Positions 36,050-48,687 are shown, numbered from the stretch's first letter. The stretch: DNA of 64,000 nt from Panaeolus papilionaceus (GCA_015501605.1 JADNRZ010000005.1:372001-436000); one strand, 5' to 3'. Numbers and translations: made by a program. Notes: generated from the letters alone by a model not told the origin.

Positions 36050-37203
36050 TCAATCGAGGTTGTCCAAATCGTACTCGACGAAGGTGCGAGCGATGATGTC
36101 ATGGGGTTCATCAGCAGCAAGATCCCTCTCGACGACCTCGGCGCCGTCCTCTCGAGGAATAAACTTTGAAGCGATGTCGACGGCCTTCGCAATGTTATGA
36201 GGAGTAGCGATCTTCTTGACCTTCTTGAAGAACGAGCCGAAGCTGGGTTCACGAGCGGCGAGTTCAGTGACCTCGTCGTCCGCAATCGCGCGCGTAAAAG
36301 CGTCCATCTCGTCTTCGCGAAGAATCAGCGGAGCGAAAGCAGCAGCCTTCATGAGATTCTTGGGAGTGGCGACATGACCAACTGCCTTTTTGACCTTCTT
36401 GAAGAAAGAACCAAAGCTGGGGTCACGCTCAGCGAGCTTCTGGAAGCTGGGGTGCTCGAGGGCGCGACCGAGAAGTTCGGTTTGGTCCTCTCGTAGGATG
36501 AGAGGAGCGAACTTGGCGACCGTGGCGATGTTCTTGGGTGTAACGATATGGCTGACGGTTTTCTTGACCTTCTTGAAGAAAGAACCGAGGCTGGGATCAC
36601 GAGCAGAGATCTCCTCGATGTCGATGTCGTTGAATGCACGAGTGAAAGCTTCGACTTCATCGGCGCGGACGCTGAACTGCTCGTGGTGGCGCTCAGCTGG
36701 CTCCTGGGGACCATCAGCTGTGCCGCTGGGGTGCTCTGCGTGCTGGTCGTGATGCTGGTGCTGGTGGTTTTGGTGCTTCGCATCTGGATGAGGCTCTGTG
36801 ACGGCGCGCTTGTCGAGCTGCTGATGGTCGTGGTGGGGGGCTGTGACATCGCCGTGCTCCTTGTTCTCGTGCTCAGGGTGCTTCTTGTGGTGTTGCTTCT
36901 TGTGTTGGTGAGACTGGACGGTGCGCTTGTCGAGCTTGTTCTGGTGCTGGGTAGCTGTGCCGTGACCCTGCTGCTCGTGTTGTTGCTCCGAGTGCTTCTT
37001 GTGATGATGCTTCTTGTGTGCGTGGATAGTACGCTCAGCGAGCTCGGGCGCGTGTCTGTCGGACTATAGGTTGGTCGATGCTCGAAAAAAGAAAAGGGAT
37101 CGAGGACGTACTCTTTGTGTTGGTCAACATGGGAAATGGGAACAGCAAGTACCGAGGAGACAAGAAGGGAAGCGACGACGAGAGTGGAGGTGATCTGAAC
37201 CAT
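36050..37203 (-). CDS. secreted His-rich precursor with three tandem cationic GSFFKKVKK repeats (KEP-like)
   Basis: Two-exon gene, complement(join(36050..37055,37112..37203)), 1098 nt, 365 residues. Signal peptide about residues 1-20 (TLVVASLLVSSVLA). Residues 30-160 are rich in His, Lys and Gln (HKKHHHKK, HKKQHHKK) with Kex2-type LDKR sites at 72-75 and 111-114. Then three tandem units of about 58 residues (161-218, 219-276, 277-331), and the start of a fourth after RED. Each unit has R-[AE]-D, an acidic helix, then PSxGSFFKKVKK (185-196, 243-254, 301-312), a TPKN/TPHN turn and a hydrophobic end (FAPLILRED). Each core is preceded by SAR, AER or AAR. I read every codon of this frame from 37054 to 36350: no stop, and no Met before residue 265. 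A different Ser/Thr-rich frame is also open and would be miscalled. Function is unknown; the units resemble amphipathic cationic peptides. Confidence 0.85.
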
Positions 37204-39041
37204 GATTGTATAGGCTTTTATAAGTTGAAGTATGTATGTAAGAAAAAATTCGAAAGGATATGCGATATAGAGATGAAGATAGGGGCGTGCGATCAACGCA
37301 GCGATGGATGGTTGGATTGCAAGAGAAGCTTGCGGTTGTGGGAATGAGTCCAGCTGAAGAATTGAAGTGGGTATCGAAGCCTTTTTATACACATTCTGCA
37401 AGCCAGATATGGATACCACTGAGGCAGTATCGATATAGACCAAGTCCAGCGAAATGAATAGGGGCGCGGCAGTGGTGGTAAACATCACACGGCTCCTAAC
37501 TCTTTCTGGGGAGTTGCGGTTGCAACATGTCTTCCTCGACAGTCAACGTAGAGCTGTCAATAGTTAATGTATAGCGGAACTGCTGCATAAAAACCACGAG
37601 CTGTGTCTCTTCTAGACATGTAAGGGCAATATCACTTTCATTTCTTTCCTTCGAAATAGTATCACATTTTTGTGTTAGACACCAATATACGGGTCCGGGA
37701 ACAACTCCGGAATATGACTATGGTATCGATCTAGACGTAGAAGCTGGTAGCACCTAAGATTCTTGATTCGCTCCACAGTGGATACGTCTGAGTCGTACTT
37801 GCCCTTGAACGGCAATTTGAATTATGTGCGGCGATTGAGAGCATTCACCCCTACTAGACGCATGTTAAGGGTCAATCGACATTCGATGAAGGGTCTGGGC
37901 ATCCTACATATATTTCTTCGCATTCAAGTATACGACGGGCATTTTGTGGAAGGCCAAACCAAAGCCAAGCTACGTTCTATGAATTCAGTGCGTTCGCAAT
38001 TGAATTGATCACCTGCTCATCCTCCCACCACATGCTAATGGAATTTGTGCACAAGATCGCTTGCGGGCATGATTGAATAAGCTATCCTCTGGCCTGCGAC
38101 CACGACTGTATGTTCTGTCGTCCTCAATGGACCGTCAAATGCTCTTTTCAGTATTATTTACGACAACACCCACAAAGGATGCATGACGGTGGATTGGAGC
38201 TCACCATCCTGGGAGTTTCATTACTCTTGACAAACAGCCAGGCAAGGGGGTCGAAATATTTTAGATAAGTCGAAATACTGAAAATCGCACCCCACTACCT
38301 TGCATAATCCCTTGCTCGTCGGTCGTTTGTACTCGTTTTTGAGGTAATGATCTACAGGAACTCGTGGATCAGCGCGCATCAGTCATAGAGTCAATGCCAT
38401 CTTTGATTCATGCTCTTACTGTATGACCTAAAAGTGATAAGGGGTTTTCCATGATTCAATCGATTCTCCATTTCTTGGAAACGAGGCTGTGAAAGCCGAA
38501 AGTGCCGTCTGCTACTTGTCAAATTTGAGATGACTTTGAGAGAGTCTCCTCATTGGCTCAGAGTCCCTGTCACTCAACATTGAATGCATTTCTGCCAACG
38601 TGCCATACTTGTTGTTGTGATCCTGTGCCCTAGCAATGCTCCACTTCTATCTACCTGCTGTGCATAATCGCATCTGCTTGTTCACTGCTATGTTGGCCAA
38701 CGTCTTCACTCGGGGTCGTATTACCCAATGACATCTAGATAGGAAGTCTATTAAAAGCTTTGCAAAATCGATGCAAACAGCTATTATTTATCATTATCAG
38801 CATGAAACGAATCCAAGCTAGCAATGTTTGTTGAAGTCTAAGAAGATAACGCGCAAGACCCCAAGGCGTACCGGTCTCAGAAACCCATTTTGATCCGGAC
38901 AGCGCCAGAGAAACGCCCATCAGCGTTATGGGTGCAGTAGCCGGTTACTGAGAGACCGGATTCGCCTCGACTAACCACTAGTAAGCCCTCTATTTAACTT
39001 CGCCAACTTCTCTACGGACTACATCTTCATATACGTTCACC
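37204..39041. other. intergenic, no gene seen
   Basis: 1.8 kb between divergent genes. A TATAAAAA on the minus strand at about 37383-37390 lies some 180 bp upstream of the repeat-peptide gene and may be its TATA box. The rest shows only short open frames without recognisable domains. Confidence 0.55.
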
Positions 39042-40452
39042 ATGAGGAACAATTTTCTTTGTGTCCCAAGACCATCATCAGGCCAGGATCCAAATTCTGC
39101 GATTGTGGTGTCGTCAACTCTTCCTAATCACATTCCACCCAACCATGTTCTCGTCAAAGTCGACAAATTTGGCTTTTCGGCAAACAACGTTACCTATCAG
39201 GCGCTCGGGGAACACCCACATTTTAGGTATGACTGTAAATGTATGTTTAAACGCAACCCATACCAATCTGAATTCATCCCAGATACTTTGACTTCCACGC
39301 CGTACCAGAGGACGCTGAGGCAAAAGGTATCAACGAGGCCTCTAAGACACATGGCTTGATTCCTGTTTGGGGATTCGCTGTCATTTTGAAGTCGACCCAT
39401 CCTAAAATCAAGGAAGGAGAACGCATATACGGCTACCTTGCCCCTGCACAGTACCTGCTTCTTGCTGTGAGCCCGAATGACGTCAATAAATTCGCATTTT
39501 ACGTCCCGAGGAGACATCTACCATCAGGTCAGTCTCATTTACGGCTTTGTGTTTAGGAACACAATATTGATTATTTCTACAAGACCGTCGGCCATACAAC
39601 CAAATTCTCCGTTGTTCCACTGACCCACATTACACCCCGACCGCACTGGCTGAGGATCTCACAATGCTCTACAGGCCGTTATTCTGGACGTCTTACTGGT
39701 GCGAAGACTGGCTTTCTTCGTCTGGTTACAGAGGCGGAAATATCTTCGCCATCATTATATCCTCAGCATCCTCCAAAACGGCTTTCTGTCTCGCTTACTT
39801 GATCGGAAAGAGAATCAAGCAAGGCGGACTGGGCGCCACCACCAAAATAATCGGATTAACATCAAAAAGAAACACTGAATTCACCAAAGGGTTAAATCTC
39901 TACAGTGAGGTGCTGGACTATGATAACTTTACTGCCGTACCGTCGCTACAGTCCAACCAAGGGAAGCGGCTGATATATGTGGACGTGGCAGGCAATGGCA
40001 GCCTCAACGAGCGTATAAAACTCCATTTCGCGTCTCCCTACACCGCAAATGTTATTGCTACAGTCGCCCTTGGCGTCACCAACCTCTCTCCTTCGTCACA
40101 GGCGAGCGAATACGACTGGGACACCAACCAAACGTTTGACACGTCCTCGTCGCCTCTCGTAGACGGCACTTCTTCCTTTTGGCCAAAGGTGGAGCACTTT
40201 TTCATGCCGGAATGGCTGGCAGTTCGTCGTCACCAGCTCCCAATCCAGGACATCTTTGACGGACAGAATCGGGCATGGAAGGAATTGATGGAAGATTGTA
40301 TTGACTGGGTTGAGCTTGAGCGCGTGAATGGGGCGGAGAAAGTGAAAGATGCGTATTTAGGGGTGGCGAAAGAGGGACTCGGTCCCCGCAAAGGTTTAGT
40401 CTGGAGCATGTGGGATAGCGAGCCCGAGGTCGCGGTCAAGGCGAGACTGTAG
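39042..40452 (+). CDS. DUF2855 family protein
   Basis: Three-exon gene, join(39042..39226,39283..39527,39584..40452), 1299 nt, 432 residues. Reads as a DUF2855 protein: NHVLVKVDKFGFSANNVTYQ, YFDFHAVP, GLIPVWGFAVI, GERIYGYLAPAQYLLL, DRRPYNQ, then LYRPLFWTSYWCEDWL, IIISSASSKTAFCLAYLI, TKIIGLTSKRN and RLIYVDVAGN. The arrangement, with a GroES-like start followed by a substrate or nucleotide-binding fold, resembles the medium-chain dehydrogenase/reductase superfamily (inference). Enzymatic role unknown. No signal peptide. Introns are canonical, and the second one contains an in-frame stop, which supports splicing. Confidence 0.82.
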
Positions 40453-40696
40453 AAGCATTCCTAGCATTATTGAAGCGCGAGATCAAGCAGTTGACAATAT
40501 AGATGGGTATAGACAAAGTCAGGTATCATGAGTGCAATGCCTGCGTCGTCTTGATTGGTTAAATGGGCAAATGGTTCTTTCCGAATTATGTGGTTGTAGA
40601 TTCCGGGGGTATATCGTTGGTCGATGGATGCGTCACTGCGTCGTCTACAAAGAAAGTCAGCATCGAAAGAAATGAAGACAATTTACAGCAATGCAA

Positions 40697-41404
40697 CTAT
40701 TTACCCGGTGCAGGATTAGAAGTCTTTTCTGTATTTGATGGGACATCTCCTTCAGTCGACTGACTTTGCGCAACTGCATTTTGCAACAAGGCAAAAAATT
40801 GCTGGGGAGTTAGATCCTTATTCTTTGACGTGGCAAGTTGTGCCAGAGAGGGGTCAGTTGAAACTGGAGTATTTGGGTCTGGCAAGTGAAAGAACTTCGA
40901 AATGACTTCTTGCGTGTGGTTATTAAACCGAAGGTCGACCTTCTGACCAGAACCATCGCTTGTAGAGACCAGTTCCAGTTCCATTCCATTCCTGCGAATG
41001 GCATCAAGTATTTTGGCATTAGCTTTCATTTGTTGCTGAATGACCTTCTGCGCATCGTCCAGCTTTTTCTGAAATTCGTTTCGTGTTGCGAGGAGATCGC
41101 TGCCGCTCACAGCAACCTGAGTAAGATAGTCAACCTGTTCTTGTGTTGCCTTTACTTTTCGTGAAAGACTGTTGATCTTTTCTTGATATGTAGATGCCAG
41201 GGCTGCCTGCTCTTGTTGCATTAAAGCCATCAACCTAGAAGTGCCCTGATGAATGGCAGCCGACTGTCCACCTGCTCCGTTTCCATTAGGAGGTGTGTCT
41301 CTTCTCCGTTTAGATGGTATTGAGGAATTAGTAGTTGGTCCAGTCTGCTGTGTAAACTCTTGAGATGATGTCGAGGACACTGTGCTTTGAGCTAGGTGCG
41401 ACAT
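40697..41404 (-). CDS. coiled-coil protein of unknown function
   Basis: Single exon, 235 residues. I start it at ATG 41404 (MSHLAQ) because the longer reading opens with GTG. Basic nuclear-localisation-like patch SKRRRDTPP near residue 32, then a coiled coil of about 90 residues (LMALMQQEQAALASTYQEK, LSRKVKATQEQVDYL, RNEFQKKLDDAQKVIQQQ). Then come DAIRRNGMELEL, RFNNHTQEVISKFFHLPDP and a Ser/Thr-rich tail. No known domain recognised. It is convergent with the DUF2855 gene, ending about 240 bp from it. Confidence 0.68.
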   Translation of the reverse strand: MSHLAQSTVSSTSSQEFTQQTGPTTNSSIPSKRRRDTPPNGNGAGGQSAAIHQGTSRLMALMQQEQAALASTYQEKINSLSRKVKATQEQVDYLTQVAVSGSDLLATRNEFQKKLDDAQKVIQQQMKANAKILDAIRRNGMELELVSTSDGSGQKVDLRFNNHTQEVISKFFHLPDPNTPVSTDPSLAQLATSKNKDLTPQQFFALLQNAVAQSQSTEGDVPSNTEKTSNPAPGK

Positions 41405-43230
41405 ACAAAGTCCTTGGATCTTATGTGCGAAACAAAACACACGAAATTTCGGAGCTCTACGTTTCTGCCGTTACGGCACGGGTCCCGGACCGTGTTACGT
41501 AACCACGTGATTTAGGTGCAATTACGTCCATCGCCTTTTTCAGATTGTCCAAGGCCGCCAAACCTTGTTTTTGTCTTCCATCTACACGAACGTTGACTAC
41601 ATCCTCGTTGCACAAGTAGAATCGATTCTACTCAGCTCCTGACCATCGTTTTCTAGGAATGCGTTAAACAGTTTGTGCTGTTCTAGACGTCTAGGATCCT
41701 TTTTTTTATGTGGTTTTTTCTTCATACACGGAGCTCTTCCCCGAGTAATGAGGTGCAGGTTTCTTTACTCCTGGCTGAAAAAACTGTTCTAACAAAATTT
41801 TCAGACCACCAAAATATCCTATGGACTGACTAGCGCTCTGGGTTTGTATCCCCGACTTTAGTTTTGTTACGACGACTCGCACAGAGCCTCGAACTGGGTG
41901 CTCCGAAGCAGGTCTGTAACCTTCGAATCTCGCTTCATGTCAGCGTTTCAACAACGTGTTCATTGGTCTCTCCTCTGTGTTCAACGGTACTCCCTGACTG
42001 TGGGCGATGGCATCCACCCCCTGGCTGGTGCAATTGGTTATAGACGGCCGAGCTCTCCCAAGCAGTCAAGAACCTTCCCACCCAATCAACGGTGCGGCTA
42101 TGTTCTCTATAAACAAAACTACCTGTGATTTGTGGTAAGAAAGTGCTTGTACTTCATGTATTTACGGCCGTGTGACTGACCTTTGGATAGGCCTCAGACT
42201 TTGGTTTTTTTATTCTACACTGCGGCATGTGTCAACTGATGACGCAGCTCTTGCATGGAAACCTTGTGAAATGCAGTCTCATAGTTCCGCATTCTGGCTG
42301 TCGTGCAGTACAAGGACGTGTTGGGACGCTCCAGCCCATGTCCCGACGTTGAACGAACGCGGCCATTATAGCAACCATGATAATCAGTCACCATCGCTCA
42401 GCAGATATGGTACGCCCCACGAAGGCAACTACTACAGGCTATGTGACATTTCTCCTTATCTCTCACTTGGATGCCCACAACCTGCACCCAATACGAAAGC
42501 GGAATCGTCCCAGATTACCCTTTACGATCCTATCGTGAAAATCGTATCGATTGGCCACCGATATCGCTTGAGGTAGTTTTTTTCTTCCTCTGTCCCTGTT
42601 CAATGCAAGCTCTAATGTAATTTATTTCTTAACAGTATCATCTCCACTGCGGTTGGCATTTCCACCGAGATTGGTTCGTTCACATGGCGTCATAAGGTCT
42701 ACTCCAACCCGTTTGAGAGACCGTTGAGGTACCTTTCTGGAAGAAGCATTGCTTCTTGGGGCTGTCAAGGAGACTACCTACGTACGCAGTGGTTGCAGTG
42801 AATCCGCGGTAGTGAGCAATTGTGGAAGATAAGGTTAACCTGCGGTCTATGCCCGAAAGGGTAACACGATGCAGGTCGGACGTCGCTGAGAAGGTGTCAT
42901 GATGGGCGCTATTCCCCTCCACCATAAAGGCATCATTAAGCCTCTGAATTAAGATTGCCTGGTCGCTGGTATAAGTAACGACGACAAGGAAAGCGACATT
43001 GAGTGGTACAAACGAGACAGCCGAAAGAGTGCCGTGAGATTCTTTGTTTATGTACCAAACACCCGCCGCATTTGATCATGTTCGCTTTCATTGGTCGGTC
43101 CGAAACTCGTTTTCGGCCCAAATCCGAACGGTGCCGACGACGTACCCCACAGCGAGCTCAACGATCCCTTCAACACTGTAAATTATTCATCGTACTCTGC
43201 TTGTTCTTTCTGCTTTGAATTATCCATGAT
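41405..43230. other. intergenic, no gene seen
   Basis: 1.8 kb between the coiled-coil gene and EPL1. Several open frames up to 134 codons on the plus strand (for example 42172-42576), but none shows a domain, a plausible start context or homologous pattern. Confidence 0.5.
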
Positions 43231-46200
43231 ATGCCCCGAAATCATCTTCCGGCGACTTCAACTCTCAGAAATCGCAACCGGATCACAAATAAGACACGTC
43301 TCAAGATCGTCCGTGGCTCAGTCGATGCAGAAACCGCCTTTATTCCAGACGAGGATGAGGAGAAGCTTCGTCTCACCAATCTCGTAGCTGGTGTTGACGC
43401 TGAGGATGCTAATGTATGTCGTCGTCGTCGTCTCTTATCGTTTGCCACATCTTGCTGTTAAGTGGCTGTGCGTTCCGCGGTTTGCTGACCAATATCCATG
43501 TCACGTGATAAAATAGGAGCATCACTTGCAGGAGGTCTTGTCTGCCCACAGGACTGTCCAAGTTGGCACAAAGCCAGCTAAAGGCGAGAAGCCTGCAGAG
43601 GCACCTGCAGCATTTATCCCAATTCCAGAGAATAATGGTGTTGTCGACAATTATGACCAACTTTATCAGGCAAACAGATGGACAGACCCAGTTTCCTACA
43701 TCTGTTCATCGACCACTGCCGATGAATACATAATCAATGGTATTAGCGATGGCTTCACGTATTATATGGACGAGCGAGATCAGCCTTGGTTGGAGAAGAA
43801 CAACGAGGAAGCTCGAGGGGAGGGCACTAGCGCCCAAGGTGCTGTATCCGGTACACCCACAAGGCTTGTCCGCAGTGCCAAGTCCAAAGGCAAGGAGCCT
43901 GACTTATCACAACCTGTCGTCATTACCGAGGACGAGTTTGAACTCGTCATGGGCATCTTCGAATACGTGACTCATGAGAAAACCGAATATCTGCATCATG
44001 TGTGTTATTTTGTTTTAATTAGATTAATGTTTTTTATTAATGGCGTCTACAGAGCCTGGAAACTGGGATGGAATTCCCTGCTTTCTCGAATTATCAATCC
44101 GTGTTTGCGTCCCCTTTACCGCCGTCTATGTTCGCCAATTTTATCGTCCCATCTTGGATACCCCTATCAACCACACTCGTGAGGATCGCTAAAGTTATTT
44201 ACCCATACTGGAGAGAAAGGCGTATTGAGCGGAAAGGACATCGTATTATCCCAGCACTTAATGTTCGTGTTTTTTCTTGGCGTCCTTTCAAAGGTTCTAA
44301 TATCACTCACAGGGCGATGAATCTGACACACTTAACGAGTCCTACATTTGCTTCCGGCGTCGTGAGAGCAAAGCCGTCCGCAAAACGAGGGCATCTCAAG
44401 CTAGCTCGTCAGATAAACTCGCTAGATTGCAGTCGGAGCTCGCAGTGCCGTTAGAGATCGCCAAAGCTCTTCTGGAACGCGAGAGGGTCAAGAAGGATGC
44501 TGCAGCGCAATCTCAAGATATTTGGCAGAAGCGAATGGCTTTGGTCGATCTCAAACGCAAGTTCCCCTCACTTGGTGATCGTATGGACGAAGAGCTGCTT
44601 GTAGACAGGGAACGACCTGTGAAGAAACCAGAAATATTGTATGTTGTTCTTGCGTGGAACCATGTGCTTGTGCTGACAACCATAATTTTAGGCGCGGTCT
44701 GCCTCTCAAGATTAAGCCGGAAGTTGTTATACCTCCTCGCGTTGAAATTAGTATCAGACCCAAAGATAGGGTTGCCAAGATTAATGAACTCGTTGAGGCT
44801 CGTCTTGCCCGACAGAGGGAGGTCGATCAACATTGGGAAGATGGTGTTGATGTGAGCGACTTTGTTGATCCACATAGGCCGCTTGCTGACTTTTACCCTT
44901 TAGAACTCCTACCAGTCGCCACCTACCAGCTATGGATCGAGGCTGTTCAAATACATTCCTCCAAGCGGGTCTCCTGTATGGCCTAGCTCTCCCACTTCAA
45001 GCTCTTCAGGTTCAAGTGGATCTTCAAGTGCTTCTGAAAGGTCCGACGATGATGAAGTCCCAGTAATCCGACGAGCACCTAGAGCTGTTCGTTTACGTTA
45101 TGGACGGGGTGGTCGACTACACCTGGATCGACGCGAGACCAAGCTATCTGCGCTGAAGAAGAAATATGGTTCTTCTTTGTTTGGTACGGGTAGTGAGCCA
45201 ACCGATGCCGACATGGGCCTCTCAGAAGATTCGGACGCACAAGAGAGAATAGAAGAACGCTGGAAGTTCGACGACGACGACACGCCTGCCAAGGGTCCGC
45301 TAGGGTCCGCAGAAGATCAGCGCGTGTTGCTGGATGACTATACTCCAAGGTGAGCATTGCGACTATCGTTATTTTTCTTTCTTGGAGACTGACATGTGTA
45401 CAGTATTTTGGCGACTTCCATGACACTACTCAACGACAGGGACGTGCAAATGTTGTCCACCGACGCAACTCTGCACTTTGATACAGTCAACGGTCGTACA
45501 CACCACCTGCCATACGTCCTAGGCAGTGTGCCTTTCCGACGAGATATCCGCGACACTCAAGGACGACTACTTCCGCCTCTTGTTGTGCCACCTCAACCAC
45601 ATTTGCTCGGATCACCTAATTTCCATTCTGCCCCCGTTTCAGTTCCGCATTCACAACATAAGAAAATGTCTTCCCTTTCATCTGCGCCTATGCGTATCTC
45701 CTCTGGTGGAGGTATGCGTACCCCTTCTAGCACGCCATTACAGCCCAATGGAATGGGTACCCATACCTCGCCTCCAAACCCAGTCTCTCTACCTCAAGTA
45801 TCACCCACCGCAAGTGTGAATGGGATAAGCCGTGCGGCAATCAGTATGCCACACGTCGATATTGCGAAACCTGAACCCTCTTCTACTCCCTCCGCTTCCA
45901 GTCCCAAGCTTCCTATGCCCATGGATGCCTCTGAAATGGCAACTCGTGGTATCCCTGCCAGGCCACCTTCACAGAATCTCAACCATCCCCAACCCATTCC
46001 TATTTCTACCCAAGTCAATGGGTTCCATGCCAATCCCGTTCCCAATATCTCCTCTGCCTACTTGAACCAAGGACAAGCCAGTCTAACATACGCCCAAATG
46101 CAGAACCTCAAGTCGGCATTCTCCGGTGTACCCAATGCCAACGACATGGCTGCTCTGCAGAGCATGAATCGACATGGAGGCAACTTCATGCATCCTGGTA

Positions 46201-46658
46201 CCATGGTCAATGGAAATGGTATTCCGATGCAGCTGAACCCAAATGCACTCAAGATGCAGAACGCCAGGATGCATTGGGCGATGAATAATGGCATGAATGT
46301 CAATGGCGCTATGGGTATTCAGAGACCTCCGTCCATCGTCAATGGTCATGATGGACAACTCAATGGGCAGATGAATGGTGTCAACGGCATGGGGAGTCCT
46401 AATCATATGCATGCAGTACCCATTCGGACACCATCTGCCAATGGTATGAACGGTATGAGGAATGGGATCCACATTAATGGTCAACATTCCATGTCCCCGC
46501 CTCACCAGCTCTCCATGTCGCCTCACCTTTCGCCGCCACCGCTGGCGAATATTTCTCAGTCGCAGTCACCGCGATTATCGATGACGCCAACCTTGGGAAT
46601 AACCTCTCCGTCCCTGCAACACCAACAAGCAATAAATGGATCACAGAATGGATTTTAA
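43231..46658 (+). CDS. EPL1: enhancer of polycomb-like protein, NuA4 histone acetyltransferase subunit
   Basis: Seven-exon gene, join(43231..43413,43517..43999,44053..44262,44313..44638,44692..44851,44904..45349,45404..46658), 3063 nt, 1020 residues. The N-terminal EPcA domain covers about residues 1-300: RNRNRITNKTRLKI, FIPDEDEEKLRLTNLVAGVD, LQEVLSAH, VVITEDEFELVMGIFEYVTHEK, YPYWRERRIERKGHRIIPAL, YICFRRRESKAVRKTR. A basic segment and an acidic linker follow. The C-terminal ~400 residues are low-complexity Asn/Met/Pro/Ser-rich (NGMNGMRNGI). In yeast, EPL1 scaffolds the Piccolo NuA4 module with Esa1 and Yng2 and directs histone H4/H2A acetylation; the same nuclear role is expected here. All introns are 49-103 bp and in phase. 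Confidence 0.93.
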
Positions 46659-47501
46659 TGGTCCTGCATGTGATGAATTGTGCACCATCCCTTTCAGTGT
46701 CCTTTCCGCGCCTTTTTGTACCTACATAGCACATACTATTAGTTTTCTCACTTACTGACTGTTATATCTTTTCCCCACTCTTGTTTCTTCTACTTCCCCA
46801 TCGCTTATACCCAGCAAGCCATTGACTATTGCTGTGGGTATTACATATTATTGTTTTTTAGTTAGTTGTGTACGATTTTATGGAGTTGTTTGATATCCAC
46901 TTTTTTCTTCTTTTACATTATGTGGACGTTTTCTGTATATAGGATTTTTCTTTTGTCTTGTCTTAGGGGTTATTGGGATGTCATTGTATACAAGTTGGAA
47001 ACATTTCCCTGGCAAATGGAAGTACGTATTTAGATGATTTTGGGGCGGTAATCCTCTCCGCCAGTCTGATATCATGGCAGGGATAATGAATTGAATAAAG
47101 GGGCTATCAGTGTGCGGCTTTGACCTAATTGACTCCCACGCATTCTATCATGGGATTTTCCGTTCAATCTAAGCTCTGAGTCTCATTCGCCAATTCATCA
47201 CCGTGCAGTTTATTATTGACGTGGTCGGACAACGGCGAAAGACTGGGTCACAGTACTCTAAAATCTGGGCATTAATATCGCCTTTTGGTAGCGAAAAGGA
47301 CCCTATGAGCGACCCTGGTATGTTTTTTAAACGAACGGGCCAACAGAATGATCGCAGTTGGAATGAAGTGCATAACAGGAACCAGCTAATGATCATGAAG
47401 GACACGACGAAGAACGACAAGAATAAATTATTCTCGACGAACGAACGTTACTTGACCATCAATTCTCGCTTCCCACCAAGAAAGCTCAGGAACACTACGC
47501 G
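46659..47501. other. intergenic, no gene seen
   Basis: EPL1 3' flank and upstream side of an F-box remnant. T-rich 3' flank; no other gene recognised. Confidence 0.55.
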
Positions 47502-48687
47502 TTGATACAGCACACTACTGAGAAATGTCTGATTCATACCACCAAGGCGGCAGAGCTCGGGAGAAGAAGAAATGAGCTTACTCTGATTGCACAACTCCCT
47601 GTGGAACTTCTTTGCAGGATATTCCTTTATCTTTACGACACCTGGCCCTGTGTTGTCACGACAGGCTTTGGCAAGGAAAGACGTCTGTACCTTGGATGGG
47701 CCAAGGTCACGCATATCTGTCATCACTGGCGAAAAGTGGCAATTCAGTATCCACAACTCTGGAACGAGCTCAATTTCCAAGCGGAGGAATGGATGGAAAC
47801 AGTCTGGGAGAGATCGAAAAACGGACACATTTCAATCGACATTCAGCCCGGCATCGAGCATGGCTCACGAACAGAGGATTTGCTTTCCGAAGGCCTATCA
47901 CAGCTGGGAAGACTCCAGTTCCTAACCCTCTTCCCTTTTATTGCTTACTCTTCATGGCGCTAAATGATGCCTCGGCTCCCAATCTCGAGCAGCTGGTAAT
48001 TAAAGGCAGCACTGATGGGATTGGGTCTGGTAAATTTTCTGATGCTTTCCTCTCTGGCGGAACCCCGCGACTTCGCCATCTCGAGGTGACGGGCTACACC
48101 CTACATTTGGTCCTCCCCGCTTCTCTCTGCGCTCAGATTTCTCAAGCTTGTGCCGAATGTCTTCCTAGATCGATATCTATTCATGGGGTTAGCATCTGAA
48201 TTTTATGACGCTCTTAACCCGGCGTTCAACGTGTTCAATCTCATCCTTTCTTACTTCCATTTTTCAACAGTCTCCATAAATTAGTTCTCTCCCACGTTGA
48301 CTTTCGCCGCCCCGTATCTCGAGTCATGGCCAAATAAGTTAAATCCATTGATTTTGAGAAGCTTGTCGGCTTTTTGAAACTTCGGAAGGACATGGGACAC
48401 CCGATCCATACCATGTCCATCTACAACAGCATTGGCGTAATAAAACTGGCGTTGCTGAGCTGGAGAAGTTCGTGGCGTTCGAAAACTGGGATGGAACTGG
48501 CGACGAATGGTGGTACAAAATCATCGAATATGCCTCTAATGACGGGGATAACGGAGGTTACGACTACGATTCGGAGGTCTCATACAGCTCTGATTTGGAA
48601 GAGGATGGATCGGAGGGTGAAAGCCGTTCAGACAATGACCGAGATGGGGAGTCTCAAGACGACGAAAAGATGGTTGAGGGATCCTAA
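47502..48687 (+). pseudogene. decayed F-box gene
   Basis: Starts with a normal F-box-family N-terminus (KAAELGRRRNELTLIAQ, LPVELLCRIFLYLYDTW, ICHHWRKVAIQYPQLWNELN). The frame is lost near 47930. NDASAPNLEQLVIKGS and LSGGTPRLRHLEVTGY then continue in another frame, and after further frame changes the acidic tail NWDGTGDEWWYKIIEYA and SDLEEDGSEGESRSD ends at 48687. The region that should hold most leucine-rich repeats is short. Frame changes plus internal shortening make it a pseudogene. It is an independent casualty of the same family as the genes at 8.6-12.6 kb and 57-58.9 kb. Confidence 0.82.

Noticed and set aside
36349..37488. Ser/Thr-rich 379-codon frame as the real product at the repeat-peptide locus
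   Set aside because: It starts upstream of a clean signal-peptide Met in a TTG-type context and has no repeat structure. The neighbouring frame gives a signal peptide, Kex sites and three conserved tandem units.
42172..42576. 134-codon plus-strand frame between the coiled-coil gene and EPL1
   Set aside because: No domain, mixed composition with many Cys/Trp, no supporting splice or start context; likely chance.
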